A stretch of DNA of 9,992 nucleotides from Candidatus Sivonenia alaskensis PMM_0068 (GCA_949127685.1 CASBPW010000134.1:1-9992), one strand, 5' to 3'. Shown: positions 1 to 6,494, counted from the stretch's first letter. Made by a program: numbers and translations. Notes: generated by a model from the letters alone, not told the origin.

Positions 1-746
1 AAAGCCTGTTGTTCTAGAGAACTTGCAGAAGCCAGTTCAACAATTTCCCCCAAATACATCACCGCAACCCGGTCACAGAAATACAACACGACCTGAAGGT
101 CGTGGGCAATGAAGACATAGGTCAAATTCCTCTGGGATTTCAGATCTGCGAGGAGATTGAGGATTTGGGCCTGGATCGATACATCTAAGGCTGAAATCGG
201 TTCATCAGCCACAATCAAAGTCGGGTCTAAGGCTAAAGCCCGAGCAATTCCTACTCGCTGGCGCTGTCCACCCGAAAATTCATAGGGATAGCGGTCATGG
301 AAATCGGGATTGAGGCCCACCTGTTCCATAAGCATCTGGACTTTGTCTTTCAAGGCACGTCCTGAAGCGACTTGATGGATTTGCAGAGGTTCGGCAATGC
401 TATCTCCGACAGAAAGCCTCGGGTCCAGGCAAGCCTGGGGATTTTGAAAAACCATCTGCATTTTTCGGCGCAGAGGCTTGAGCTTGGATTCACTCCAAGT
501 CGTGATGTTCTGGCCTTCAAAAATAATTTGACCACGGGTAGGCTTTAGCAGTCGGAGCAAAGTTCGGGCCAGGGTCGATTTGCCACATCCTGACTCTCCG
601 ACAATCCCCAGGGTTTCTCCTGGGTGAATATCTAAACTCACCCCATCCACCGCTCGCACCACGCCAACTTTTTTTCGAAAGAAAACACCTTCTCGAATCG
701 GGAAATGTTGGGTTAGATCCTGTAAGGAGAGAAATTCGCCAGCCAT
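1..746 (-). CDS. Oligopeptide/dipeptide ABC transporter ATP-binding protein (OppF/DppF type), partial
   Basis: ATP-hydrolysing subunit of a peptide-type (or nickel-type) ABC importer, acting on the cytoplasmic face of the membrane. About 248 residues are present. Walker A GESGCGKST is at residues 50-58, the Q-loop Gln at 101 (VFQNP), the signature FSGGQRQR begins at 157, Walker B LIVADEP is at 177-183, the D-loop SALD follows, and the H-loop His is 215 (FIAHD). The gene runs off the left edge. OppF/DppF proteins are usually about 320-330 residues, so the C-terminal oligopeptide-binding extension is missing here. The start is the ATG at 746, followed by MAGEFLSLQDL. The Asn in QNP and the stretch after the H-loop (QVVLYFCDRVAVMYLG) are mildly unusual, but the catalytic residues are intact. 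No gene lies upstream on this strand, so it is first in its unit or alone. The permease and binding-protein genes are not visible. Substrate unknown. Confidence 0.93.
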   Translation of the reverse strand, partial: MAGEFLSLQDLTQHFPIREGVFFRKKVGVVRAVDGVSLDIHPGETLGIVGESGCGKSTLARTLLRLLKPTRGQIIFEGQNITTWSESKLKPLRRKMQMVFQNPQACLDPRLSVGDSIAEPLQIHQVASGRALKDKVQMLMEQVGLNPDFHDRYPYEFSGGQRQRVGIARALALDPTLIVADEPISALDVSIQAQILNLLADLKSQRNLTYVFIAHDLQVVLYFCDRVAVMYLGEIVELASASSLEQQA

Positions 747-752
747 TAACCT

Positions 753-781
753 AGTGTAGCGTTCTGTTTGAATCTCATTAA
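753..781 (-). promoter_or_regulatory. Candidate sigma70-type promoter for the ABC ATPase gene
   Basis: Read on the minus strand, TTAATG (781-776) and TACACT (758-753) are separated by exactly 17 bp. Transcription would begin almost at the ATG at 746, giving a very short leader. The -35 match is weak (3 of 6). Confidence 0.3.
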
Positions 782-783
782 AT

Positions 784-802
784 AGCGCCTGACCAGAGCG
801 CT
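784..802. repeat. Short near-palindrome between divergent promoters
   Basis: AGCGC (784-788) pairs with GCGCT (798-802), and CTG (789-791) with CAG (794-796) inside it, with one unpaired A. It lies between the start of the ABC gene and the promoter of the small ORF. An operator is possible, but the repeat is short enough to be chance. Confidence 0.25.
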
Positions 803-854
803 GCCCTTAGGCTTCAAGAAATGCTTAAACTTCTACATGAATAAAGCCCAAATC

Positions 855-883
855 TTAATGCTTGATCTAAAGTCGCCTATAAT
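855..883 (+). promoter_or_regulatory. Sigma70-type promoter for the small membrane ORF
   Basis: A perfect -10 hexamer TATAAT lies at 878-883, with TTAATG at 855-860 as a weak -35 at exactly 17 bp. The expected start near 890 gives a leader of about 25 nt that contains the Shine-Dalgarno AGGGG at 905-909. Confidence 0.5.
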
Positions 884-914
884 GAAGAAAAGTTAAGCTT
901 AGGCAGGGGTCCGC

Positions 915-1025
915 ATGAAACAAAAGAACTATTCCTGGAAAGGTAGCCCCAACGCTGGTCTAGTCCTGATTTTGGCGGCAGCGGCGGCAGGTATCATTAT
1001 CGTAGTCGCGGGATTTGGTGGCTAA
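915..1025 (+). CDS. Small single-span membrane protein of 36 residues, unknown function
   Basis: I do not recognise this protein. An ATG at 915 opens 36 codons and ends at TAA (1023-1025). The N-terminus (residues 1-14) is polar and basic (MKQKNYSWKGSPNA). It is followed by an uninterrupted hydrophobic run from about 15 to 34, rich in Ala, Ile and Val, that fits one membrane helix with a cytoplasmic N-terminus and ends in GFGG. Support for expression is a TATAAT at 878-883 and AGGGG five bases before the ATG. It is divergent from the ABC ATPase gene and convergent with the DAHP synthase gene, so it cannot be part of either. Size and topology resemble small accessory subunits of photosynthetic or respiratory complexes, but I could not match it to the PsbI/J/K/L/M/N/T/X, Psb30, PsaI/J/M/X or PetG/L/M/N sequences I remember. 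A chance ORF remains possible. Confidence 0.5.
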   Translation: MKQKNYSWKGSPNAGLVLILAAAAAGIIIVVAGFGG

Positions 1026-1101
1026 GACCTCTACTTGGAGATGGATAGCTGCCAACTGACTTCGCAAACCGTCTCGAAACTCGTCAGTCCACGGATTCTG
1101 C

Positions 1102-2160
1102 TCAGACGTTGGCCACTTCCTTCGGCCAACGTCCAAATAGCCCCGCAACCTTGGCAAGATCCTTGACCAGATCATCAAACTTATCCGGGGTCAGGGACTG
1201 TGGTCCGTCGGAGAGGGCTTTGGCTGGAGTGGGGTGGACCTCAACCATCAGGCCATCGGTCCCAGCCGCCGCTGCTGCTAGCGACATCGATTTAACATAT
1301 TCTGAAACCCCCGTGCCATGGCTTGGATCAATAACGATCGGGAGGTGAGTGAGGGAGCGCAATACAGGGATTACAGAAAGATCCAAAGTGTTGCGGGTGT
1401 ATTGCTTGTCAAACGTCCGGATTCCCCGTTCACAGAGCACAACGTTGGGATTGCCCGCTGCCAGGATGTACTCTGCGGCAGAAAGCCATTCATCGATGGT
1501 TGCGTTCATGCCGCGCTTCAATAGAATGGGCTTAGGCTGACCGTGCTTATCCCGATAAAGGCCTACTTTCTTGAGTAGCGAGAAGTTCTGCATATTGCGG
1601 GCCCCGATCTGAATCATGTCCGCTACTTCGGCTACAACATTCAAGTCTTCTGTATCCATCAGTTCGGTAACTATCCCTAAGCCGGTCTTTTCACGGGCTA
1701 GAGCCAATAGTCCCAGCGCACTCTCACCGTGTCCTTGGAAGTCATAGGGAGAAGTCCGAGGTTTGTATGCCCCTCCACGCAGGAATTGGGCCCCAGCCGC
1801 CTTGACACGATGGGCTGTTTCTAAGATCATTTCTTCGTTTTCTACAGAGCACGGTCCGGTCATCAAAACAATGGGATGCTCTTCTCCAATGGGTATCCCG
1901 CGGACAAGCACGGTCGAGGGTTCAGGATGAAATTCCCGACTGGCTCTCTTATAGCGCTTTTTCACCCGCATCACCCTGTCGATGAAAGGGCTCAGTTCCT
2001 TCACCCGATCTTCTTCTAAAATACTGGTGTCCCCAATCAGACCAAGGACTACATTTTCTTTGCCCACCATCATCTGCGTGGAAAGACCCCATACTTCGAG
2101 GCTGGCTACAATTTCATCAACAATTTCCGATTGTGTTCCGGGTTTAATAACAATAATCAT
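1102..2160 (-). CDS. aroF: 3-deoxy-7-phosphoheptulonate (DAHP) synthase, type I-beta with N-terminal ferredoxin-like domain
   Basis: Condenses phosphoenolpyruvate with erythrose 4-phosphate to DAHP, the first step of the shikimate pathway, in the cytoplasm. The 352-residue protein has an N-terminal ferredoxin-like segment (about 1-70, MIIVIKPGTQ...), which in related enzymes binds Tyr or Phe for feedback control. A TIM-barrel catalytic domain follows. Visible motifs are GPCSVE (Cys104, metal ligand), YKPRTSPYDFQG (Lys133, Arg135), ILLKRGM (212-218), CERGIRTF (243-250), IDPSHGTG (His281) and LMVEVHP (Glu307), with Asp318 in ALSDGP. All expected metal and PEP-binding residues appear to be present. 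The ATG at 2160 lies 4 bp after the stop of the PAM68-like gene, and its GGAG is inside that gene's end, so the two are very likely cotranscribed and translationally linked. The symbol is used loosely, since cyanobacterial entries also appear as aroA or aroG. Confidence 0.96.
   Translation of the reverse strand: MIIVIKPGTQSEIVDEIVASLEVWGLSTQMMVGKENVVLGLIGDTSILEEDRVKELSPFIDRVMRVKKRYKRASREFHPEPSTVLVRGIPIGEEHPIVLMTGPCSVENEEMILETAHRVKAAGAQFLRGGAYKPRTSPYDFQGHGESALGLLALAREKTGLGIVTELMDTEDLNVVAEVADMIQIGARNMQNFSLLKKVGLYRDKHGQPKPILLKRGMNATIDEWLSAAEYILAAGNPNVVLCERGIRTFDKQYTRNTLDLSVIPVLRSLTHLPIVIDPSHGTGVSEYVKSMSLAAAAAGTDGLMVEVHPTPAKALSDGPQSLTPDKFDDLVKDLAKVAGLFGRWPKEVANV
1105..1133. repeat. 10-bp perfect inverted repeat in the 3' end of the DAHP synthase gene
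   Basis: GACGTTGGCC (1105-1114) and GGCCAACGTC (1124-1133) are perfect reverse complements with a 9-base spacer. On the minus strand the hairpin covers the last ten sense codons and ends just before the TGA at 1104-1102. On the plus strand it lies 80 bp after the small ORF stop. Neither side has a T-tract, so it is not a canonical intrinsic terminator. It could stop convergent transcription or protect the 3' end of the mRNA. Confidence 0.55.
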
Positions 2161-2164
2161 GGAC

Positions 2165-2596
2165 CTATTTCTCCACTGTTTGAGAGGTGCGACGGTTACT
2201 ACGCACCCGCGTGCCCTCGCTGCTTAGACCGTCTTTGAGACGGTGAAAATTAGTTTTTGCTTCTTCAAAGCCTAAAAGAGAGCCTTTTCTCCCTAGGTCC
2301 CAAGAAGCCGAGAGGCCGCCGTAGGTTATGCCTAAGACACCCAGTCCTAAAAACCCCATACTCACCAGAACCACGGCCACATTGGGTAAATGTATACCGC
2401 CGTACTTAATCAAGGAATAGGCAATAGGAAAAACAAGGATACCTAAAAATGTAGGGATACCTGCAAAGATAAACATCCGACGCCCCATCCGGTCGCTGAT
2501 TTCCTTAGGTAGTTCGTCTTTACCGAAGGGAATTGCAGGGGATGGCGAAGCAGATGATAGCGGGGTAGAAGGGGTGCGTTTACCTTTTTTAGCCAT
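2165..2596 (-). CDS. PAM68-like photosystem II assembly protein
   Basis: Membrane protein of 143 residues. In plants and cyanobacteria, PAM68 proteins assist early photosystem II assembly (D1 and CP47 steps). The family hallmarks are a Lys/Ser/Pro-rich polar N-terminus (1-25), the segment LPKEISDRMGRR (29-40), and two membrane helices at about 41-64 and 71-93. The loop SASWD (96-100) and a basic C-terminal tail follow. Length is normal for the bacterial form. The ATG at 2596 is chosen because MAKKGKR is the typical start. No clear Shine-Dalgarno precedes it, and the upstream DNA is AT-rich. It is the first gene of a pair with DAHP synthase, 4 bp apart, and is divergent from the aminotransferase gene. 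The assignment rests on remembered family pattern and is firm at family level. The assembly role here is inferred from homologues. Confidence 0.87.
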   Translation of the reverse strand: MAKKGKRTPSTPLSSASPSPAIPFGKDELPKEISDRMGRRMFIFAGIPTFLGILVFPIAYSLIKYGGIHLPNVAVVLVSMGFLGLGVLGITYGGLSASWDLGRKGSLLGFEEAKTNFHRLKDGLSSEGTRVRSNRRTSQTVEK

Positions 2597-2727
2597 ATAA
2601 ATATCGTATATGACTTATATCTCGACTGCGCTTGAGTTTTTGAGAAAGCTTTGAAAAAGCAATATAAAAAGTGATGGTCGTAGTCATCTGCGTGCAAGTT
2701 TCCGTGGTACCTTAAATCGGTTCTTAA

Positions 2728-2733
2728 TATAAT
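2728..2733 (+). promoter_or_regulatory. Perfect -10 hexamer upstream of the aminotransferase gene
   Basis: TATAAT at 2728-2733 would start transcription near 2740 and give a leader of about 90 nt. At 17 bp upstream there is only TGGTAC, a poor -35, so activator dependence or a different start is possible. Confidence 0.35.
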
Positions 2734-2776
2734 TGATCTTGCAGAACCATGATCTATCCGGTCAATTTTTTCTTAA

Positions 2777-2795
2777 CTTAGAGTAAGCCTCTAAG
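2777..2795. repeat. 7-bp inverted repeat in the aminotransferase leader
   Basis: CTTAGAG (2777-2783) and CTCTAAG (2789-2795) are perfect complements around TAAGC. The element sits between the candidate -10 and the Shine-Dalgarno. No T-run follows, so it is better read as an operator or an mRNA stem-loop than as a terminator. Confidence 0.4.
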
Positions 2796-2830
2796 GCAGA
2801 TTACGCAGTAAATACTGTGGAGCAGCATCT

Positions 2831-4003
2831 ATGCGCCGCCTCGCTAAACGTGTGGGCCATCTTACGCCCTCAACGACCCTGGCCATTACAGCGAAAGCAA
2901 AATCCCTCCAAGCCCAGGGAGTGGATGTATGCAACTTAGGAGCTGGAGAGCCTGATTTCGATACCCCTGAACATATTAAGCAAGCGGCTCAAGAAGCTTT
3001 AGCTCGCGGTGAAACCAAGTATGGACCGGTAGCAGGGTTGCCAGCATTACGGGATGCAATTGCCCAAAAAACTTCTCCTCAATACCACGCCGAGAATGTT
3101 TTGGTGAGTGCAGGGGGGAAGCATTCCCTCTATAACCTGATGATGGCGATGATAGACCCAGGGGATGAGGTTTTGATTCCTACGCCCTACTGGGTCAGCT
3201 ATCCCGAAATGGTCAAGCTGGCTGGGGGCGTGCCTGTTTTTGTAGAGACCTTAGAATCTGAGGGATTCCGACTCACTCCCGAACAGTTGGAAGCAGCGAT
3301 TACTCCCCGCACTAAGCTGTTGGTCTTAAATTCGCCTTCTAACCCGACGGGCATGGTCTATTCGCCCAAACATCTTGAAGTATTGGCCCAAGTCGTTGTA
3401 GAGCATGACTTGTGGGTAGTGTCGGATGAAATCTATGGGGCTCTCCTCTATGACGGGGCCATTCACCGGAGCATCGGCAGTTTTGGGCCAGAAATTTTTG
3501 CCCGAACCTTGATCAGTAGTGGCTTCAGCAAAGCCTACTCGATGACAGGGTGGCGCATAGGGTACTCACTCGGGCCTACCCAGGTGATCCAGGCAGCAAC
3601 AGCCGTTCAGAGCCACAGCACTTCCAATATCACCACCTTTGCTCAATTCGGAGCGCTCGCAGCAATCACAGGAAGCAACGATTGTATTACGCTCATGCTT
3701 AACGCTTTTAATCAACGCCGGGAATACCTATATCAGGCTATCAGTCGTTTGCCTGGTATTACCTGTCTCAAGCCAGAAGGGGCTTTCTACCTATTTCCTA
3801 ATATTTCAGCAATGGGTATAGGGTCTAACCAATTCGCCATGAGGCTCTTGGCAGAAGCACAGGTGGCTGTAATTCCAGGGGATGCCTTCGGTTCGGACCA
3901 ACATATCCGTATCTCCTACGCGACCGACCTGGACACCCTGAAAAAATCTGTCGCTCGAATGGAGCAATTTCTAGGCGTAGGACTAGCTAGTCGTACTAGG
4001 TAG
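2831..4003 (+). CDS. Class I PLP-dependent aminotransferase, aspartate/prephenate type
   Basis: Transfers an amino group between aspartate or glutamate and 2-oxo acids. Cyanobacterial members of this I-beta subgroup often also aminate prephenate to arogenate. The protein has 390 residues, the usual length. Motifs are GAGEPDFDTP (37-46), NSPSNPTG with Asn171, SDEIYG with Asp199 and Tyr202 contacting PLP, the Schiff-base Lys234 in GFSKAYSMTGWRIGY, Arg242 binding the PLP phosphate, and Arg360 in HIRISYA gripping the substrate alpha-carboxylate. The start at 2831 is supported by GGAG at 2819-2822, 8 bases upstream. It is divergent from the PAM68-DAHP synthase pair across 234 bp and lies 96 bp before the polyprenyl synthase gene in the same direction. 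Proximity to DAHP synthase supports a role in Tyr/Phe synthesis, but substrate preference cannot be read from the sequence alone. Confidence 0.93.
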   Translation: MRRLAKRVGHLTPSTTLAITAKAKSLQAQGVDVCNLGAGEPDFDTPEHIKQAAQEALARGETKYGPVAGLPALRDAIAQKTSPQYHAENVLVSAGGKHSLYNLMMAMIDPGDEVLIPTPYWVSYPEMVKLAGGVPVFVETLESEGFRLTPEQLEAAITPRTKLLVLNSPSNPTGMVYSPKHLEVLAQVVVEHDLWVVSDEIYGALLYDGAIHRSIGSFGPEIFARTLISSGFSKAYSMTGWRIGYSLGPTQVIQAATAVQSHSTSNITTFAQFGALAAITGSNDCITLMLNAFNQRREYLYQAISRLPGITCLKPEGAFYLFPNISAMGIGSNQFAMRLLAEAQVAVIPGDAFGSDQHIRISYATDLDTLKKSVARMEQFLGVGLASRTR

Positions 4004-4060
4004 AGAACCATTTGCTTAATAAAGCTGCACATTGATACAAGAAGCCTACAATATACAGAG

Positions 4061-4088
4061 AGACGTAATGTTTCTTAATCTGACGTCT
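4061..4088. repeat. 6-bp inverted repeat just before the polyprenyl synthase ribosome site
   Basis: AGACGT (4061-4066) and ACGTCT (4083-4088) flank a 16-base spacer and end 2 bases before the GGAG at 4091-4094. A TACAAT (4047-4052) lies just upstream, without a well-spaced -35. The element is short and may be chance. Confidence 0.25.
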
Positions 4089-4099
4089 GCGGAGCCCTC

Positions 4100-5071
4100 A
4101 TGGTTTCAGTTGCTAGCTTTTTTGATTTGGTTGAACAAGACCTCAATCAGCTCACAGAAAATGTAAAAAACCTTGTTGGAGCGAAGCATCAAGTCCTTCG
4201 CCTGGCAGCAGAGTATCTTTTTGAAGCTGGGGGCAAGCGGATCCGTCCCGCGCTGGTTCTGTTGATGGCGCGAGCGACCTCGCCTAGCGGGGAACCCACA
4301 GAAAAGCATCGCCGTTTGGCCGAAATAACCGAAATGATCCATACGGCTTCTCTCGTTCATGACGATGTGATTGATGTATCCGATGTGCGCCGGGGTGCAG
4401 AAACCGTTAATTATTTATTTGGCAACAAAGTTGCGGTACTGGCAGGAGATTTCCTTTTTGCCAAATCTTCTATCTATCTCGCTCGTCTGGGTAGCTTAGA
4501 GGTGGTTGAACTATTGGCTACAGTGATTGACCACCTTGCTGAAGGTGAAATGCTTCAAATTAAAAATCAATTTGATACTACCCTAGCCTTTGACGAATAC
4601 ATCGAAAAAAGCTTCTACAAAACGGCCTCTCTCATGGCGAATAGCTGTCGCGCAGCAGCCGTGCTAAGCGATATGCCTGAAGAATTGTGTGATGCAGCCT
4701 ATAACTATGGTCGCCATTTAGGCATTGCTTTCCAGGTGGTGGACGACCTGTTAGATTTCACCAGTTCTACAGAGACCCTGGGTAAACCGGCTGCATCCGA
4801 TTTGCGTCAAGGTCAGATCACCGCCCCTGTTCTTTATGCCCTTCAGGAATTTCCAGAATTATCCATCCTAATTCAGAGAGAATTCAAACTGAATGGAGAT
4901 ATTGAACAGGCCCTTGATTGGGTAAAAAAGAGTCAGGGTCTGATCCGAACGAAAGAGTTAGCGAACCAGCATATAAAGCAAGCCATTTTGGCCGTTGAAA
5001 AATTCCCTCCTTCCCCAGCCCGTCAAGCGATGATTGACCTGACAGATTATGTACTCAAGCGGGTTTTCTAA
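4100..5071 (+). CDS. sds: Solanesyl diphosphate synthase (long-chain all-trans polyprenyl synthase)
   Basis: Builds the long isoprenoid diphosphate used as the plastoquinone side chain by adding isopentenyl diphosphate units. The protein has 323 residues, normal for the family. The first Asp-rich motif is DDVID (88-92) in HTASLVHDDVID and the second is DDLLD (215-219) in FQVVDDLLDF. The substrate-binding GGKRIRP is at 44-50. Ala83 and Ser84 ahead of the first motif are small, as in long-chain synthases. The sequence closely resembles, from memory, the cyanobacterial enzymes annotated as solanesyl diphosphate synthase (EAGGKRIRP, LAEITEMIHTASLVHDD, VAVLAGDFLFA, GKPAASDL). The start is the ATG at 4100, with GGAG (4091-4094) five bases upstream. 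It shares direction with the aminotransferase gene and is followed by a bidirectional hairpin. Chain length (C40-C50) cannot be fixed from sequence. Confidence 0.95.
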   Translation: MVSVASFFDLVEQDLNQLTENVKNLVGAKHQVLRLAAEYLFEAGGKRIRPALVLLMARATSPSGEPTEKHRRLAEITEMIHTASLVHDDVIDVSDVRRGAETVNYLFGNKVAVLAGDFLFAKSSIYLARLGSLEVVELLATVIDHLAEGEMLQIKNQFDTTLAFDEYIEKSFYKTASLMANSCRAAAVLSDMPEELCDAAYNYGRHLGIAFQVVDDLLDFTSSTETLGKPAASDLRQGQITAPVLYALQEFPELSILIQREFKLNGDIEQALDWVKKSQGLIRTKELANQHIKQAILAVEKFPPSPARQAMIDLTDYVLKRVF

Positions 5072-5085
5072 TCTGCGAAGAATAC

Positions 5086-5118
5086 GGCACCTATCTGGCC
5101 TGGCCAAAATAGGTAGCC
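5086..5118. terminator. Bidirectional hairpin terminator between convergent genes
   Basis: The stem is GGCACCTAT-c-TGG, closing on loop CCTGG, then CCA-aa-ATAGGT-a-GCC. Its main parts are ACCTAT (5089-5094) with ATAGGT (5109-5114), and TGG (5096-5098) with CCA (5104-5106). It fills the 62-bp gap between the synthase gene and the molybdopterin oxidoreductase gene. No T-run follows, so efficiency is uncertain, but position and symmetry favour a shared terminator. Confidence 0.55.
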
Positions 5119-5133
5119 ATCGCTTCTGATTGA

Positions 5134-5877
5134 TCAAACCCCGCCATACCACTCGTATCCCAAGTCCACCCAATATCCTGCCTGAGTCGGGATAGTTGCG
5201 ACCAGTATAATTTCGGTCACCCATTTAATCTGTTTGTACCCTAATTTAATCGGGGAAGCCAATCGAATCGGAGCACCATTTTCTATGGGTAGCGGCTTTT
5301 TATTCTTCTCATAGGCCAGCAAGGTCTGGGGATGGACACAAGAAGCCATATCCCAAGTTTCGTAGTAGCCAGAGCGCTGACCCTGGTCGTTTACAAAACC
5401 ATCAGCAGACCGGAAAAATACATACCGTGCCTCTGAGGTGGGTTGTGCTTTTTTGAGCACTTCAACTAAGGGAACGCCCCCCCATTGGGTAATCGCATCC
5501 CATCCTTCCACGCAAATATGACGGATGGTGGTGGACTTATAGGGTAGCGCTCGAATATCTCTAAGACTCAAGTTCAGAGGATTGTTGACCAATCCTTTGA
5601 CAGTCAAACGGTACTGGTCCAAATTGACAGTCGGAGTATTATCCTCTGCCGTATTAATCAGCAGTGATTTGGGATTTACTTCGTTTGCACGAAACTCCTG
5701 TGCCAATTTTGTAGGACTGAAGATTAATTGTTCAAAGGTGCGGTTTAGGGGATCAGAAAGGGTATATAGCGTATTTTCAATATTTCCTTGAATCGCCCCT
5801 CTACCGCAGCCAGCAAGGAGCATACCCATCCCGCCAAGGGCCAGAAAGTTACGACGTGTCCTCATTAGATCTGACAT
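5134..5877 (-). CDS. Tat-exported molybdopterin-dependent oxidoreductase (sulfite oxidase/MsrP superfamily), putative lipoprotein
   Basis: Molybdopterin enzyme of 247 residues, predicted to act outside the cytoplasmic membrane. Residues 1-24 hold a twin-arginine motif (TRRNFL, Arg8-Arg9), a hydrophobic stretch and a lipobox LLAGC (Cys24), so the mature protein is probably lipid-anchored. The single sulfite-oxidase-type domain follows. HICVEGWDAITQWGGVPL contains Cys122, the expected Mo ligand, and the C-terminal half has LLAYEKNKKPLP, GAPIRL and GYKQIKWVTEI, typical of this fold. I prefer the ATG at 5877 because it puts the Arg pair at the N-terminus. A GTG at 5916 would extend the protein inside the upstream gene and spoil the signal peptide. 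The start is 8 bp after the cytochrome b stop, so the two form an operon. Sulfite oxidation, methionine sulfoxide reduction or another oxo-transfer reaction is possible. Confidence 0.88.
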   Translation of the reverse strand: MSDLMRTRRNFLALGGMGMLLAGCGRGAIQGNIENTLYTLSDPLNRTFEQLIFSPTKLAQEFRANEVNPKSLLINTAEDNTPTVNLDQYRLTVKGLVNNPLNLSLRDIRALPYKSTTIRHICVEGWDAITQWGGVPLVEVLKKAQPTSEARYVFFRSADGFVNDQGQRSGYYETWDMASCVHPQTLLAYEKNKKPLPIENGAPIRLASPIKLGYKQIKWVTEIILVATIPTQAGYWVDLGYEWYGGV

Positions 5878-5885
5878 GGAGAAAC

Positions 5886-6494
5886 CTAGGTAAACATAGA
5901 ACGAACTAATTTCCACTCCCCTACTTTAAGGGCCATCAGTGAATGCAGCGTTGTTAGGACAAGAAATATTGGAACAGAAATAAAATGCATGATTCGGAGT
6001 GCTTCCCAACTCCCAAAAATTCCTAAAATCCAGTCAAACTGAACAGGTTTAAACATTCCCAGCCCTGTAAGTAAGGCCAATAATAGTATCGGAATCATAG
6101 AAGTATAAACAATCCGATGAAACGCATAGTTTCTGCGTTTTGCATTACTGGATTCGCGGATAGCTTTTATATCGTTACTGCCTACATAGCGATTCTTCCA
6201 GCGTTTGGTAAAAAAGATATAGATTCCATACCACAGAAGATTCAGCCCAAAAAACCACATAAAGAAGAAGTGCCAATGGCGCGCTCCACCTAGCCAGCCT
6301 CCAAGCAAGAGTTCTGAGGGAAAGTGCAAACCAGCTCGCCCCCCAAAAACAGGATTGGCATTATAAATTTGCAAACCACTGCCCATCATCGCAAAGACGC
6401 TGATGATATTAACCCAATGAAAAATCTTAGCAGCCAACGCTTGCTGAAACCCGCTGGGACGTTTTGCGACACCGTTAACTTTTGCCGTAGTCAT
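5886..6494 (-). CDS. Membrane b-type cytochrome (cytochrome b561 / hydrogenase-formate dehydrogenase gamma type)
   Basis: Haem-bearing membrane subunit of 202 residues, likely passing electrons between the quinone pool and the adjoining molybdenum enzyme. Four membrane helices are visible, at about 25-45, 73-95, 127-147 and 165-188. Candidate haem ligands are His26 (KIFHWVN), His73 or His75 (RHWHFFF), His126 (AFHRIVY), His170 (IMHF) and His184 (TLHS), consistent with the di-haem, four-helix family. This differs from MsrQ, the six-helix ferric-reductase-like partner of E. coli MsrP. The ATG at 6494 gives MTTAKVNGVAKRPSGFQQALAAK and has no obvious Shine-Dalgarno. It is first in a two-gene unit and is divergent from peroxiredoxin Q. 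Direction of electron flow is not shown by the sequence. Confidence 0.87.
   Translation of the reverse strand: MTTAKVNGVAKRPSGFQQALAAKIFHWVNIISVFAMMGSGLQIYNANPVFGGRAGLHFPSELLLGGWLGGARHWHFFFMWFFGLNLLWYGIYIFFTKRWKNRYVGSNDIKAIRESSNAKRRNYAFHRIVYTSMIPILLLALLTGLGMFKPVQFDWILGIFGSWEALRIMHFISVPIFLVLTTLHSLMALKVGEWKLVRSMFT

Noticed and set aside
1109..1540. Plus-strand ORFs opposite the DAHP synthase gene
   Set aside because: They lie antisense to a highly conserved enzyme whose motifs are all intact, and no start signals support them.
2443..2697. 84-codon minus-strand ORF across the PAM68 start
   Set aside because: It overlaps the recognised PAM68 gene in another frame, and its product has no recognisable pattern.
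3982..3999. Overlapping CTAG repeats at the end of the aminotransferase gene as a terminator
   Set aside because: The stem (CTAGT/ACTAG, 3-base loop) is short, AT-rich and inside the coding sequence, with no T-run after it.
5878..5916. GTG start at 5916 adding 13 residues to the molybdopterin oxidoreductase
   Set aside because: It would overlap the cytochrome b gene, place the AGGGGA directly against the start with no spacing, and bury the twin-arginine motif behind an aromatic extension. The ATG at 5877 gives a normal Tat signal.
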